A stretch of 44,518 nt of DNA from Reyranella sp. GTDB taxonomy: Bacteria > Pseudomonadota > Alphaproteobacteria > Reyranellales > Reyranellaceae. The notes beneath the pieces were generated by a model. The model made no database searches, was not told the DNA's origin, and saw only the letters and a program-made list of their open reading frames with translations. This document shows, piece after piece, positions 8,737-16,221 of this stretch. Both the position numbers and the translations under genes were made by a program. How positions within the stretch are numbered: the stretch's first letter is position 1; each line of letters starts with the position of its first letter. The stretch covers positions 1-44,518 of the forward strand of contig JAUXWB010000535.1 in NCBI GenBank assembly GCA_030684475.1, written 5' to 3'.

Positions 8737-9345
8737 TCAGGTACGGTCAGGTGACGCGGCCGCGGAACGGCGTTTTCCGGCGGGCCGCTGAGCATCAAGC
8801 CATGCGCACATGTCGTCGACCTCCCGGCGGATGAAAATCTCGTCGCGGAAGGCGGTCGCCAAAGCTGCAACACCTTGGCTGCGGGCGAGCAGGTGCATGG
8901 CAAGTACATCGGCGTCGCCCTTGCTTCCGAGCGCCGCGAATTGCCGCGTCAGCCAGTCGCGGAACAAGACGAAGAGCTTGCCCGCCTTCCTCTGCGCGCC
9001 GTGGTCGAGCTTGGCGAGCTCGTGGCACAGCGTACCGACCGGGCAGCCATGGAGTATGATCTTGGCCCGGTTCGCGATGAGCATATGGATGAAGCAGCGA
9101 ATTCGATCCGCCGGCGCTCTGCCCTCGGCTTCCCAAGCATCGAGCATCCTCCGTGTGTTCGCCAGGCGCACGGCGATCACCGCGTCGAGAATCTCGTCCT
9201 TCGTCTTGAAATGATAATAGAAATTGCCGCGTGAGAGATTTATGGCCGAGGCAATGTCGGCAAAGGACGTAGCCTCGAAGCCTTGTTCGTAGAAAAGCCG
9301 GTCGGCCGCCTCGACAATCTGCTCGTGTGTGCTCGCTCCACTCAT
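8737..9345 (-). CDS. TetR/AcrR family transcriptional regulator
   Basis: A 202-residue repressor. The N-terminal DNA-binding domain (residues 8-55) has the canonical pattern A-A-D-R-L-F-Y-E-Q-G-F, then the helix-turn-helix T-S-F-A-D-I-A-S-A-I-N-L-S-R-G-N-F-Y-Y-H-F with K-T-K-D-E-I-L. The C-terminal ligand domain includes H-G-C-P-V-G-T-L, typical of the YxaF/LmrA-like TetR_C subgroup. It is the first gene of a two-gene unit with the YciI-like protein. A palindrome of 6-bp arms at 9381-9396, 36 bases before the start, is the likely operator, suggesting autoregulation. Confidence 0.95.
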   Translation of the reverse strand: MSGASTHEQIVEAADRLFYEQGFEATSFADIASAINLSRGNFYYHFKTKDEILDAVIAVRLANTRRMLDAWEAEGRAPADRIRCFIHMLIANRAKIILHGCPVGTLCHELAKLDHGAQRKAGKLFVLFRDWLTRQFAALGSKGDADVLAMHLLARSQGVAALATAFRDEIFIRREVDDMCAWLDAQRPAGKRRSAAASPDRT

Positions 9346-9380
9346 GCCGTCGACGGCTTTCCATTCATCTGAGTCGATTG

Positions 9381-9396
9381 TAGGACAATCGTCCTA
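9381..9396. promoter_or_regulatory. probable TetR operator
   Basis: TAGGAC-AATC-GTCCTA is an inverted repeat with perfect 6-bp arms and a 4-bp spacer, the size and form of many TetR-family operators. It sits in the AT-richer promoter region directly upstream of the TetR-YciI unit, so the encoded repressor is the obvious candidate binder. Confidence 0.7.
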
Positions 9397-9512
9397 ATCG
9401 GTCAAGTTCGATGCCAGGAACGAGGTGCGCAAGTCAGTCCAGGGCCGGGCGGAAGACCGAACGGTGCAAGGTGGCTCGAAGTGCCGGCTTTCCGGAAATC
9501 TGCGGGCGTCGG

Positions 9513-10673
9513 CTAGCGGGCGTCGCGCAGGAACTCGATCAGCAGCCGGTTGACCTCGGCCGCCTGCTCCTGCTGCACCCAGTGGCCAGCGCCGTCGAGG
9601 AGATGGATCTCCTTCATCCGCGTGCACGCGACCTTCTGCATCTTCGCGATCGCGCCCGGCGTCTGGTAGATGCCCCAGTCGCTGCGGCCCGAGATGAAAG
9701 TCGATGGCACGTCGATGGTGCGGCCGGAGAAGACCTCCAGTTCGCCGCTCGCCTTGCCGCTGGTGCGCACGCGATACCAGTTGAGCCCGCCCTGGAAGCC
9801 GGTGCGGGCATATTCGCGGCTGTAGACCGTGAGCTCGTCGTCGGTGAGCCATTTGTTGGCGGCAATCTTGGCCGGCGTGGGCATCTCCTTGGCCACCGTC
9901 TCGGCCATGCCGTCGGCCATATCCATGATGTAATAGGTCGGCATCTTCGCGAGTTCCTCGGCCGTCCAGCCGGCGAGCTCGAACGGCTTGTTCGCCTTCC
10001 AGTCGGCGCTCTTGTGATGGTAGTAGCCGCGCAGGAAGTCGTGCAGGCCCTGCGGTGCCTGCCACATGTTCTCGTTGGCCGGCCGGGTCGAGTAGTACCA
10101 CTGGTAATGCTTGCGCGGCCGGGCCAGGGCGGCGAGCGCGGCGTGGATGTCCGGCCCTTTGGGCGGCAGCCGTTTGTCCGTCGTGTCGAACGGCCGTGCA
10201 TCGAACGGAATGGGTGGTGGCCCGCCGTAGGGCGCGCTCATCAGCACCAGGCGCTTAAAAGTGTCGGGCCGCACGAGGGCGGCCTGGGCTGCGACCGACG
10301 CGCCGAAATCGTGGCCGACCACCGCCTCGGCGGTGCGATGGCCCAACGCAAACAGCACGCCGATAGCATCGCGCAACAAATTCATGAAGCGGAAGTCGTT
10401 CAAGTTGCCGTCGTAGTCGGCGTCCCAGCCGGTGGTGCGGCCATAGCCGCGCTGGTCGGGCGCGATGGCGTGATAGCCGGCGGCGGCCAACGCCGGCAGC
10501 ACCTTGCGCCAGCTGTAGGCGAGCTCGGGGAAGCCGTGCAGTAGCAGCACGGCCGGCCGGCCTTTGTCATGGCCGGCCTCGAGCACATGGATGTCGAGGC
10601 CGTTGATGCCGGGCAGGATCCGGGCGCGGATGCCGGCGGGCAGGACGGACGAGGGCAGGGGAGGAAGTTCCAT
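9513..10673 (-). CDS. epoxide hydrolase family alpha/beta hydrolase
   Basis: A 386-residue alpha/beta hydrolase of the soluble epoxide hydrolase type. The oxyanion motif H46-G-F-P-E50 and the nucleophile elbow G-H-D-F-G-A with Asp122 are characteristic of this branch, which uses an aspartate nucleophile. His364 (G-A-G-H-W) is the base. The lid region between about 175 and 300 is Tyr/Trp rich (Q-W-Y-Y-S-T-R; G-Y-Y-H-H), fitting the tyrosines that polarise the epoxide. It would convert an epoxide to a diol in the cytoplasm; fluoroacetate dehalogenases share the Asp nucleophile, so dehalogenation is an alternative. It stands alone, divergent from a VOC gene. Confidence 0.9.
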   Translation of the reverse strand: MELPPLPSSVLPAGIRARILPGINGLDIHVLEAGHDKGRPAVLLLHGFPELAYSWRKVLPALAAAGYHAIAPDQRGYGRTTGWDADYDGNLNDFRFMNLLRDAIGVLFALGHRTAEAVVGHDFGASVAAQAALVRPDTFKRLVLMSAPYGGPPPIPFDARPFDTTDKRLPPKGPDIHAALAALARPRKHYQWYYSTRPANENMWQAPQGLHDFLRGYYHHKSADWKANKPFELAGWTAEELAKMPTYYIMDMADGMAETVAKEMPTPAKIAANKWLTDDELTVYSREYARTGFQGGLNWYRVRTSGKASGELEVFSGRTIDVPSTFISGRSDWGIYQTPGAIAKMQKVACTRMKEIHLLDGAGHWVQQEQAAEVNRLLIEFLRDAR

Positions 10674-10885
10674 TGGGATCGGTCCACCGGCTTGATTGCG
10701 AGGCTGGGCTTTTCTACGCTGACGCCGTCGAAAAAGGCAGGCCGGTGTGGTTTAGCCCGGCGCTCCGTCCGCAGTGCGGGCGGCGGTCCTGTCGGACGCA
10801 GCAGGTTCTCTTGAACCGGCGGCGTCCTTGTCCCGCGACCTCGCGCCCGCGCATTCCGCGCCGGCGAACAGGAGGGACGTGGACC

Positions 10886-11308
10886 ATGCAGCAGCAGATT
10901 TCTCTCATCGCCCTCGGCATTGCCGATCTCGCGCGCTCGAAGCGCTTCTATGGCGAGGGCTTCGGCTGGGTGCCGGTGTTCGAGACGCCGGGAATCGTCT
11001 TCTACCAGATGAACGGCCTGATGCTCGGCCTGTGGCCGACGCCGGATCTCGAGGCCGACATGCAGCGCCCGGCCCTGACGCGGCCCGGTGCCTTCAGCCT
11101 GGCGCACAATGTCCCGACGCAGGCTGAGGTGCAGCCGCTGCTCGACCGGCTGGCGGCGGTGGGGGGCCGGATGCTGCGCCCGGCCGATGCGCCGCCGCAC
11201 GGCGGCTTCCGCGGCTACGTCGCCGATCCCGACGATCACGCTTGGGAGATCGCATTCAACCCGGCCTGGCCGATCGATGCGGATGGGCGGGTGAGGTTCG
11301 GGACCTGA
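10886..11308 (+). CDS. VOC family protein (glyoxalase/bleomycin-resistance fold)
   Basis: A 140-residue single vicinal-oxygen-chelate domain. The start at 10886 is supported by GGAGG at 10871-10875, ten bases upstream; the open frame upstream is not needed. The paired beta-alpha-beta-beta-beta modules are visible: I-A-D-L-A-R-S-K-R-F-Y near residue 15 and G-Y-V-A-D-P-D-D-H-A-W-E-I-A-F-N-P at the end, the standard closing motif with a metal-ligand-type Glu. Such proteins bind metals and act as isomerases, dioxygenases or binding proteins. The substrate cannot be inferred. It ends at a clear terminator hairpin shared with the convergent gene. Confidence 0.92.
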   Translation: MQQQISLIALGIADLARSKRFYGEGFGWVPVFETPGIVFYQMNGLMLGLWPTPDLEADMQRPALTRPGAFSLAHNVPTQAEVQPLLDRLAAVGGRMLRPADAPPHGGFRGYVADPDDHAWEIAFNPAWPIDADGRVRFGT

Positions 11309-11332
11309 TCGTCAATCCAAGTATTCAATCCG

Positions 11333-11366
11333 AGGCCGGCCGGGCCGAGCGCCCGGCCGGCCTTTC
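11333..11366 (+). terminator. intrinsic terminator between convergent genes
   Basis: AGGCCGGCCGGG and its exact complement form a 12-bp GC-rich stem around a 7-base loop (CCGAGCG), followed by TTT on the plus strand. It lies 25 bases after the VOC stop and just before the end of the convergent small secreted protein gene, so it may serve both. Confidence 0.75.
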
Positions 11367-11381
11367 GCCACGGTGCCTGGC

Positions 11382-11873
11382 CTACGGCGTGAAGATCACG
11401 TAGCCGTTGCGATCCAGCCGGTTGCCATAGCGGTCGTAGCCGCGACCGTATTCGTCGACGATGACGGGCACGCGCGGCGTGTCGACGTCGGGCGGCACGT
11501 AGCGCACCGTGTGGGGGCGAACAGTGTAAGGACGCACGGCGTAGGGCTGCGCCGCGAGGTTCTCAAGGGAGTTGGCGACGCATTGGCGGTAGCCGAGCGT
11601 GGTCGGCGGAAGGCCGTAGGACAGGCAGACGTCGCGGGCTTCGCCGGCCGTGCGCGCCGTCCTGTAGGCGATCTCCGGATCGCCGCGGTCGAAGGCGCGC
11701 GCCGTGCGATTGACACAGGCGTTGAAGGCGGCGGAATTCGGCCGCACGCCGTATTCGGAGCAGGCGTATTCGGCACGCACCAGCGCGTCGCCCGACTGGG
11801 CCTGGACGGACAGGGGCAGGCTTGCGGCGGCAAGGCTGCCGAGCGCGATGGCAAGCATCTTGTGGCGAGTCAT
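11382..11873 (-). CDS. small secreted protein with doubled CX14C motif (paralogue 1)
   Basis: A 163-residue protein with a Sec signal peptide (cleavage near A-Q-A) and a strong ribosome site (GGAGG) before the ATG. Two copies of one module follow: Cys38...Cys53 and Cys83...Cys98, each C-x3-G-x10-C with an aromatic residue three before the second Cys, suggesting two disulphides. A short C-terminal Tyr/Arg/Gly-rich tail (D-E-Y-G-R-G-Y-D-R-Y-G-N) follows. The same four-cysteine spacing (15, 30, 15) occurs in the protein at 12954-13343, with matching G-D/E-P-E-I-A between modules, so the two are paralogues. I do not recognise a named family; a periplasmic role is inferred from the signal peptide only. 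Confidence 0.85.
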   Translation of the reverse strand: MTRHKMLAIALGSLAAASLPLSVQAQSGDALVRAEYACSEYGVRPNSAAFNACVNRTARAFDRGDPEIAYRTARTAGEARDVCLSYGLPPTTLGYRQCVANSLENLAAQPYAVRPYTVRPHTVRYVPPDVDTPRVPVIVDEYGRGYDRYGNRLDRNGYVIFTP

Positions 11874-11996
11874 GGAGTCCTCCTTTCAAAGAGTTTTCCA
11901 CTCGTCTGGACAGAACGGTCCGCCGCGAACCGCGGTTGCCGGCTGGAATGAGGCGATTCCGCGGCCAAATCCGTACCGACCGGTCTTGCGATTATT

Positions 11997-12010
11997 CAAC
12001 AATGTGGTTG
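11997..12010. promoter_or_regulatory. probable ArsR-type operator, distal copy
   Basis: CAACAATGTGGTTG is an imperfect inverted repeat (CAAC...GTTG arms). It matches 11 of 14 positions of the copy at 12037-12050, 40 bases downstream. It lies in the AT-rich patch upstream of the ArsR gene and is a candidate autoregulatory site. Confidence 0.55.
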
Positions 12011-12036
12011 GATATCATCCCGGCGGTCTCTATATT

Positions 12037-12050
12037 TAACCATATGGTTG
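12037..12050. promoter_or_regulatory. probable ArsR-type operator overlapping the start codon
   Basis: TAACCATATGGTTG contains the perfect 12-bp palindrome AACCATATGGTT, and its centre contains the ATG of the ArsR gene (12044-12046). Repressor bound here would block both transcription and access to the start. It is the better of two related sites. Confidence 0.6.
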
Positions 12051-12397
12051 AACAGAACGCCGCCGCCCTCGATCGCGTCTTCCGCGCCCTCGCCGACCCG
12101 ACCCGCCGCGCCATGCTGCGGAAGCTGGCGGCGGGCGAGCACAGCGTGGGCGAACTCGCCCGGCCCTTCGACATGTCCTTCGCCGCCGCCGCCAAGCACG
12201 TGAAGGTGCTGGAGGACGCAGGACTTCTCAGCCGGACCATCGAGGGCCGCACGCACCACTGCCGCCTCGAGGCGCGGGCGCTCGCCGAGGCCGACCGCTG
12301 GATCGCCTGGTACCAGCGCTTCTGGATGGGCCGCCTCGATGCGCTGGAGACCGCGCTGCTGCGCCATGCCCGCAAGACCAAGAGGAGCCGCAAATGA
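12044..12397 (+). CDS. ArsR-family winged-helix regulator
   Basis: A 117-residue repressor. The winged helix is clear: D-R-V-F-R-A-L-A-D-P-T-R-R-A-M-L at residues 10-25, then S-V-G-E-L-A-R-P-F-D-M-S-F-A-A-A-A-K-H-V-K-V-L-E as the recognition helix, and L-L-S-R-T-I-E-G-R as the wing. No metal-binding ELCVCDL motif is present, so it belongs to the non-metal-sensing subgroup that is usually paired with an SRPBCC protein. The stop overlaps the start of that partner by ATGA (12394-12397). The ATG lies inside an operator palindrome and lacks a clear ribosome site, so a leaderless or near-leaderless transcript is possible. Confidence 0.93.
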   Translation: MVEQNAAALDRVFRALADPTRRAMLRKLAAGEHSVGELARPFDMSFAAAAKHVKVLEDAGLLSRTIEGRTHHCRLEARALAEADRWIAWYQRFWMGRLDALETALLRHARKTKRSRK

Positions 12398-12924
12398 CCG
12401 ACACCGCCTATGGCCGTATCACCGCGCCCGCCGAGGTGCGCTTCGAACGCCTGCTGCCCGGTCCGATCGAGACGGTGTGGCAGTTCCTCGTCGATTCCGA
12501 GAAGCGCGGCCAATGGCTGGCCAGCGGGCCGATGGAACTGAAGGAGGGCGGCGCGGTCGAACTGCGCTTCCGCCATCGCGATCTGTCACCGCACAAGGTC
12601 GCGCCGCCCGAAGCCTACAAGGAAATGGATGACAAGGGCCATGTCAGCTGGGAACGCGTGCTGCGTGTCGAGCCGCCGCGGCTGCTAGCGATCTCTTGGG
12701 GCAAGTCGGATGTGACGTTCGAACTGGTGCCCGAAGGCGGCAATGTGCGGCTGATCCTGACCCACCGGCATCTGCCGGATCGCGCGGACATGGTCCAGAC
12801 CTCGGGCGGCTGGCACACCCATCTCGATGTCCTGGTCGAGCGCGCCAACGGCCGGGTACCGAAGGCTTTCTGGACGATGTTCGGAGAGATCGAGGGCGAA
12901 TACGAGAAGCGCTATCCGCGCTGA
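12394..12924 (+). CDS. SRPBCC family protein (AHSA1-like)
   Basis: A 176-residue START-like protein of the AHSA1 (activator of Hsp90 ATPase homologue) subgroup. The family pattern is present: R-F-E-R-L-L-P-G-P-I-E-T-V-W-Q-F-L at 17-33, a run of beta strands, and the closing amphipathic helix G-G-W-H-T-H-L-D-V-L (about 139-148). The fold makes a hydrophobic cavity for a lipid-like or aromatic ligand. It is translationally coupled to the ArsR gene, an arrangement known widely; the pair probably senses or handles a small hydrophobic compound, but neither ligand nor reaction is established from sequence. Confidence 0.92.
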   Translation: MTDTAYGRITAPAEVRFERLLPGPIETVWQFLVDSEKRGQWLASGPMELKEGGAVELRFRHRDLSPHKVAPPEAYKEMDDKGHVSWERVLRVEPPRLLAISWGKSDVTFELVPEGGNVRLILTHRHLPDRADMVQTSGGWHTHLDVLVERANGRVPKAFWTMFGEIEGEYEKRYPR

Positions 12925-12930
12925 GTCGTT

Positions 12931-12962
12931 CGGAGCGCTACTCGGGCGGAGCGCTACTCGGG
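12931..12962. repeat. tandem 16-bp direct repeat
   Basis: CGGAGCGCTACTCGGG occurs twice head to tail (12931-12946, 12947-12962) between the convergent SRPBCC and CX14C genes. The second copy contains the stop codon of the minus-strand gene, so a recent small duplication has made a second downstream copy of that stop. Confidence 0.85.
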
Positions 12963-13343
12963 TTTGGCCAACTGCGGGCCGAACTTGAGCTTCTCGTCGC
13001 TGAACACGGGCAGGCTGCGTGCCTTGGTCTCGCGCTCCATGCAGACGCGATAGTCGCCGGTCGTGGCTTCGAGGCCTTGCGACCGGCAGGCCTCGCGCGC
13101 CTCCGCCGTCACGCGCGCCAGGGCGCGGGCGATCTCCGGCTCGCCGCCCTCCAGGGCCTTCTCAGCCTGCCACAGGCAGATGTCGTAGCCGGCTGACGAC
13201 GGCGTGATGCCCTGGTCGCGGCAGATGCGGGATGCCTGCATCTCGGCCGAGGCCGGCGGCACGGCGGGTGCCAGCAAGGCCACGCCCGCCAGGACGAGGA
13301 TGCTCCCGAACGCAATGCCGGCATGAATTTGGCTGCGAGTCAC
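12954..13343 (-). CDS. small secreted protein with doubled CX14C motif (paralogue 2)
   Basis: A 129-residue protein read from a GTG at 13343, chosen because GGAGAGG lies just upstream and because the product then starts M-T-R like its paralogue at 11382-11873. The longer frame to 13496 would overlap the acyl-CoA dehydrogenase gene. A signal peptide ends near P-A-S-A. Cys41/Cys56 and Cys86/Cys101 repeat the CX14C module with the same 15-30-15 spacing as the paralogue, and the linker G-E-P-E-I-A matches G-D-P-E-I-A there. The Tyr-rich tail of the paralogue is missing. Periplasmic location and two disulphides are inferred; function unknown. Confidence 0.82.
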   Translation of the reverse strand: MTRSQIHAGIAFGSILVLAGVALLAPAVPPASAEMQASRICRDQGITPSSAGYDICLWQAEKALEGGEPEIARALARVTAEAREACRSQGLEATTGDYRVCMERETKARSLPVFSDEKLKFGPQLAKPE

Positions 13344-13455
13344 GGCCCTCTCCTTCTCCCGACCGATCGACGGTCTGGCGAGGAAACGCGCCCGGTCGGC
13401 GCAAGGTTGCCGTTCAAAGAGAAGACAGAATAAGGCGCCGGTTCGAGGGTCTGAC

Positions 13456-14622
13456 TCAGTAGCTCTTGGGCAGGCCCAGCACCCGCTCCGCCACATAGCA
13501 CAGGATCAACTGCTCGCTGACCGGCGCGATGCGGGCGATCATGACTTCGCGCAGGAAGCGCTCGACGTGGAACTCCTTGGCGTAGCCATAGCCGCCGTGG
13601 GTCAGGATCGCGCGCTCGCAGGCCTCGTAGGCCCAGCGGGCGCCGAGATACTTGGCCGAATTGGCTTCCGCACCGCACTCGCGGCCGTTGTCGTAGAGCC
13701 AGGCCGCCTTGAAGGTGAGCAGGTTCGCTGCCTCGAGCTGCATCCAGCTCTCGGCCAGCGGATGCTGGATCGCCTGGTTCTTGCCGATCGGCCTGCCGAA
13801 CACGATGCGCTCCTTGGCGTATTGCGTGGCCTTGGCCAGCGCGCATTTGCCGATGCCGATCGCCTCGGCCGCGATCAGGATGCGCTCCGGGTTGAGGCCG
13901 TGCAGGAGATAGTGGAAGCCCTTGCCCTCCTCGCCGATGCGGTCCTCGAGTGGGACCTTCAATCCGTCGATGAACACCTGGTTGGTATCGATCGCCTTGC
14001 GGCCCATCTTGTCGATCTCGGTGATCTCGACCTTGGAGCGGTCGAGGTCGGTGTAAAACAGCGAGAGCCCGTCGGTCGCCTTCTTGCACTTGTCCTTGGG
14101 TGTGGTGCGGGCGATCAGCAGCATCTTGTCGGCGACCGAGGCCGTGGTCGTAAAAGTCTTCTTGCCGTGCACGATGTAGCCGTTGCCGTCGCGCTCGGCC
14201 TTGGTGTCGAGCGCCGTGGTGTTGAGCCCGGCGTCGGGCTCGGTGACGGCGAAGCAGCCTTTTACCTTGCCGGCGATGATGTCGGGCAGGATGCGCTTCT
14301 TCTGCTCTTCGGTGCCGAACACCACGATCGGGTTGGGCCCGAAGACGTTGAGATGGATGGCCGAGGCGCCCTGCAGCGCCGCACCCGATTCCGCCACCGC
14401 CTGCATCATGATCGCCGCCTCGGCAATGCCGAGGCCCGAGCCGCCATATTCCTCCGGCATGGCAATGCCCAGCCATCCGGCATCGGCCATGGCGCGGTAG
14501 AAATCCTCGGGAAAGCCGCCTTCCTTGTCCTTCTTCAGCCAGTACTTGCCGTCGAATTGGGCGCAGAGCTTGCCGACGCTGTCCTTGATCGCGAGCTGCT
14601 GTTCGGTGAAGGCGAAATCCAT
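13456..14622 (-). CDS. acyl-CoA dehydrogenase
   Basis: A 388-residue FAD-dependent acyl-CoA dehydrogenase of normal length. Conserved parts: M-P-E-E-Y-G-G-S-G-L at 55-64, the FAD/substrate motif F-A-V-T-E-P-D-A-G at 124-132, the R-x-V-F-G-R-P-I loop, and T-H-G-G-Y-G-Y. The usual Y-E-G catalytic glutamate near the C-terminus is replaced by I-A-P, while Glu246 in N-P-E-R-I sits where isovaleryl-CoA dehydrogenase carries its helix-G base; I infer that Glu246 is catalytic. It is the last gene of a four-gene unit with the hydrolase, SDR and DMT transporter. The substrate is probably a branched or cyclic acyl-CoA, but this is inference. Confidence 0.93.
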   Translation of the reverse strand: MDFAFTEQQLAIKDSVGKLCAQFDGKYWLKKDKEGGFPEDFYRAMADAGWLGIAMPEEYGGSGLGIAEAAIMMQAVAESGAALQGASAIHLNVFGPNPIVVFGTEEQKKRILPDIIAGKVKGCFAVTEPDAGLNTTALDTKAERDGNGYIVHGKKTFTTTASVADKMLLIARTTPKDKCKKATDGLSLFYTDLDRSKVEITEIDKMGRKAIDTNQVFIDGLKVPLEDRIGEEGKGFHYLLHGLNPERILIAAEAIGIGKCALAKATQYAKERIVFGRPIGKNQAIQHPLAESWMQLEAANLLTFKAAWLYDNGRECGAEANSAKYLGARWAYEACERAILTHGGYGYAKEFHVERFLREVMIARIAPVSEQLILCYVAERVLGLPKSY

Positions 14623-14643
14623 TTCTATGTCCTTGCCGATGAT

Positions 14644-15438
14644 TCAGCGGTTGGCCGCCAGGAAGCTCATCATGATGCGATTGAACTGGTCGGGTCGCTC
14701 GACGTTGGGCAGATGGCGCGCGTTGGCGATGCCCTCGTAGCGGCCGCCGGGAATCTTCGAGGCAATCAGCTTGTTGCGGTCGGGCGGCGTGCCCTCATCC
14801 TGGTCGCCGCAGATCACCAGGGTCGGGACCTTGATAGTGGTGAGGCGGTCGAGATAGTCGAAATTCTGGATCGCCGACATGCAGCCTGCGGACCCTTCCG
14901 GCGTGGTGCCGCTGATCGTGTCGCGGATCTCGCGCCAGCGCACAGGATTCACCTTCTTGAATTCGTCGGTGAACCAGCGCTGCATCGTGGCGTCGGCAAG
15001 TGCTGCAAGTCCCTTGCTGCGGACGGTGGCCTTGCGCTCTTCCCATGTGCCGGCCGAGCCCGGCGGCGTCGAGGGCTGGGTGTCGCAGAGCGTGAGCGAG
15101 GCGAGGGTGCCGGGATTGGCCAGTGCGAAGCCCTGGCCGATCATGCCGCCGATCGAGAGGCCGATGAAATGCACCTTCTTGATGTCGAGCACGTCGAGCG
15201 CGCCCTTCACGTCGGCCGCCAGCGCGTCCATCGTGTAGTCGCCCTCGACGGCGGCACTTCCACCATGGCCGCGCATGTCGAGTCTCAGCACGCGGTAGCC
15301 CGCGGCCAGCAGCGGCACGAGCTGCTCGACCCACATGCCGCCGTCGGAATTCAGCGAATGGGTGAAGCAGACGACGGGGGCGTTCTGCGGTCCGGCGAGA
15401 TCGAAATAGACGCGACGATTGTCGAGAGAGAGAAGCAT
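14644..15438 (-). CDS. alpha/beta hydrolase, 3-oxoadipate enol-lactonase-like
   Basis: A 264-residue alpha/beta hydrolase with the nucleophile elbow G-L-S-I-G-G (Ser95), the acid in C-G-D-Q-D-E (about 203-208) and the His in N-A-R-H-L-P. The G-L-S-I-G-G-M-I-G-Q pattern and overall length resemble PcaD (3-oxoadipate enol-lactonase), but many general esterases share this look and no other protocatechuate genes are nearby, so I give no gene symbol. It lies 12 bases after the SDR stop and 21 before the acyl-CoA dehydrogenase start. A lactone or ester ring-opening step within the same pathway is plausible. Confidence 0.88.
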   Translation of the reverse strand: MLLSLDNRRVYFDLAGPQNAPVVCFTHSLNSDGGMWVEQLVPLLAAGYRVLRLDMRGHGGSAAVEGDYTMDALAADVKGALDVLDIKKVHFIGLSIGGMIGQGFALANPGTLASLTLCDTQPSTPPGSAGTWEERKATVRSKGLAALADATMQRWFTDEFKKVNPVRWREIRDTISGTTPEGSAGCMSAIQNFDYLDRLTTIKVPTLVICGDQDEGTPPDRNKLIASKIPGGRYEGIANARHLPNVERPDQFNRIMMSFLAANR

Positions 15439-15450
15439 GATGTCCTCCGA

Positions 15451-16221
15451 TTACATAGCGCTGATGCCGCCGTCGATCACAACTTCCGAGCCGGTCATGA
15501 AGCTCGATTCGTCCGAGGCCAGGAAGACCAGTGCCCAGCCCACTTCCTCGGGCCGGCCCAGCCGGCCGATCGGGACCTGCTTGCCAAGCTTCTGTTGCAT
15601 GATTTCCTGGCCGAAGCGGACGCGGTGGCGGTCGAGGATGGGCGTGTCGATGAAGGTGGGATGTACCGAGTTGGAGCGGATGTTGTAGCCCGACTTGGCG
15701 CAGTGCAGCGCCACCGACTTGCTGAGGAGCCGCACGCCCGCCTTGGCCGAGTTGTAGGCGGCCATGTTGGCGCCGGCGATGATGCCCGAGATCGACGAGA
15801 TGTTGATGATCGAGCCGCCCAGCGTTTTCGTATGCTTCTTGATCTCAGCGACGCCGTGCTTGCAGCCGAGGAACACGCCGTCGAGGTCGATGGCGTGGAC
15901 CTTGCGCCATTCCTCCAGGGTGATGTCCTCGACCGTCTTGGTGAGGCCGATGCCGGCGGAGTTCACCAGCACGTGCAGCGCGCCGAAGGTCTTCACCGCC
16001 TCGCCAATGGCTGCCTGCCAGTTGTCCTCGCTGGTGACGTCGAGCCTGACGAAACGGGCAGCCTTGCCGATCCTGGCGGTGAGGGCGCGGCCCTTGTCCT
16101 CCTGGATGTCGGCGATCACCACCTTGGCGCCTTCCCGCGCCATCAGGATGGCGGCGCATTCTCCGAGGCCCGAGGCGCCGCCGGTGATGAGGGCCACCTT
16201 GCCGGCCAGACGATCCGTCAT
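15451..16221 (-). CDS. SDR family oxidoreductase
   Basis: A 256-residue classical short-chain dehydrogenase. The cofactor motif is T-G-G-A-S-G-L-G (13-20), the strand-2 Asp38 favours NAD(H), and the catalytic set is Ser143, Tyr156 and Lys160 (A-A-Y-N-S-A-K). The usual helix-4 Asn is Asp112 (A-I-D-L-D-G). The start at 16221 overlaps the stop of the upstream DMT transporter by four bases (ATGA), which fixes it and implies translational coupling; the much longer open frame upstream is only a shadow of the transporter gene. It would oxidise or reduce an alcohol/ketone, probably as 3-hydroxyacyl-CoA or cyclic alcohol dehydrogenase. Confidence 0.93.
   Translation of the reverse strand: MTDRLAGKVALITGGASGLGECAAILMAREGAKVVIADIQEDKGRALTARIGKAARFVRLDVTSEDNWQAAIGEAVKTFGALHVLVNSAGIGLTKTVEDITLEEWRKVHAIDLDGVFLGCKHGVAEIKKHTKTLGGSIINISSISGIIAGANMAAYNSAKAGVRLLSKSVALHCAKSGYNIRSNSVHPTFIDTPILDRHRVRFGQEIMQQKLGKQVPIGRLGRPEEVGWALVFLASDESSFMTGSEVVIDGGISAM

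Noticed and set aside
11986..12018. TTGCGA ... TATCAT as a sigma-70 promoter for ArsR
   Set aside because: The spacer would be 21 bases, too long for a standard promoter.
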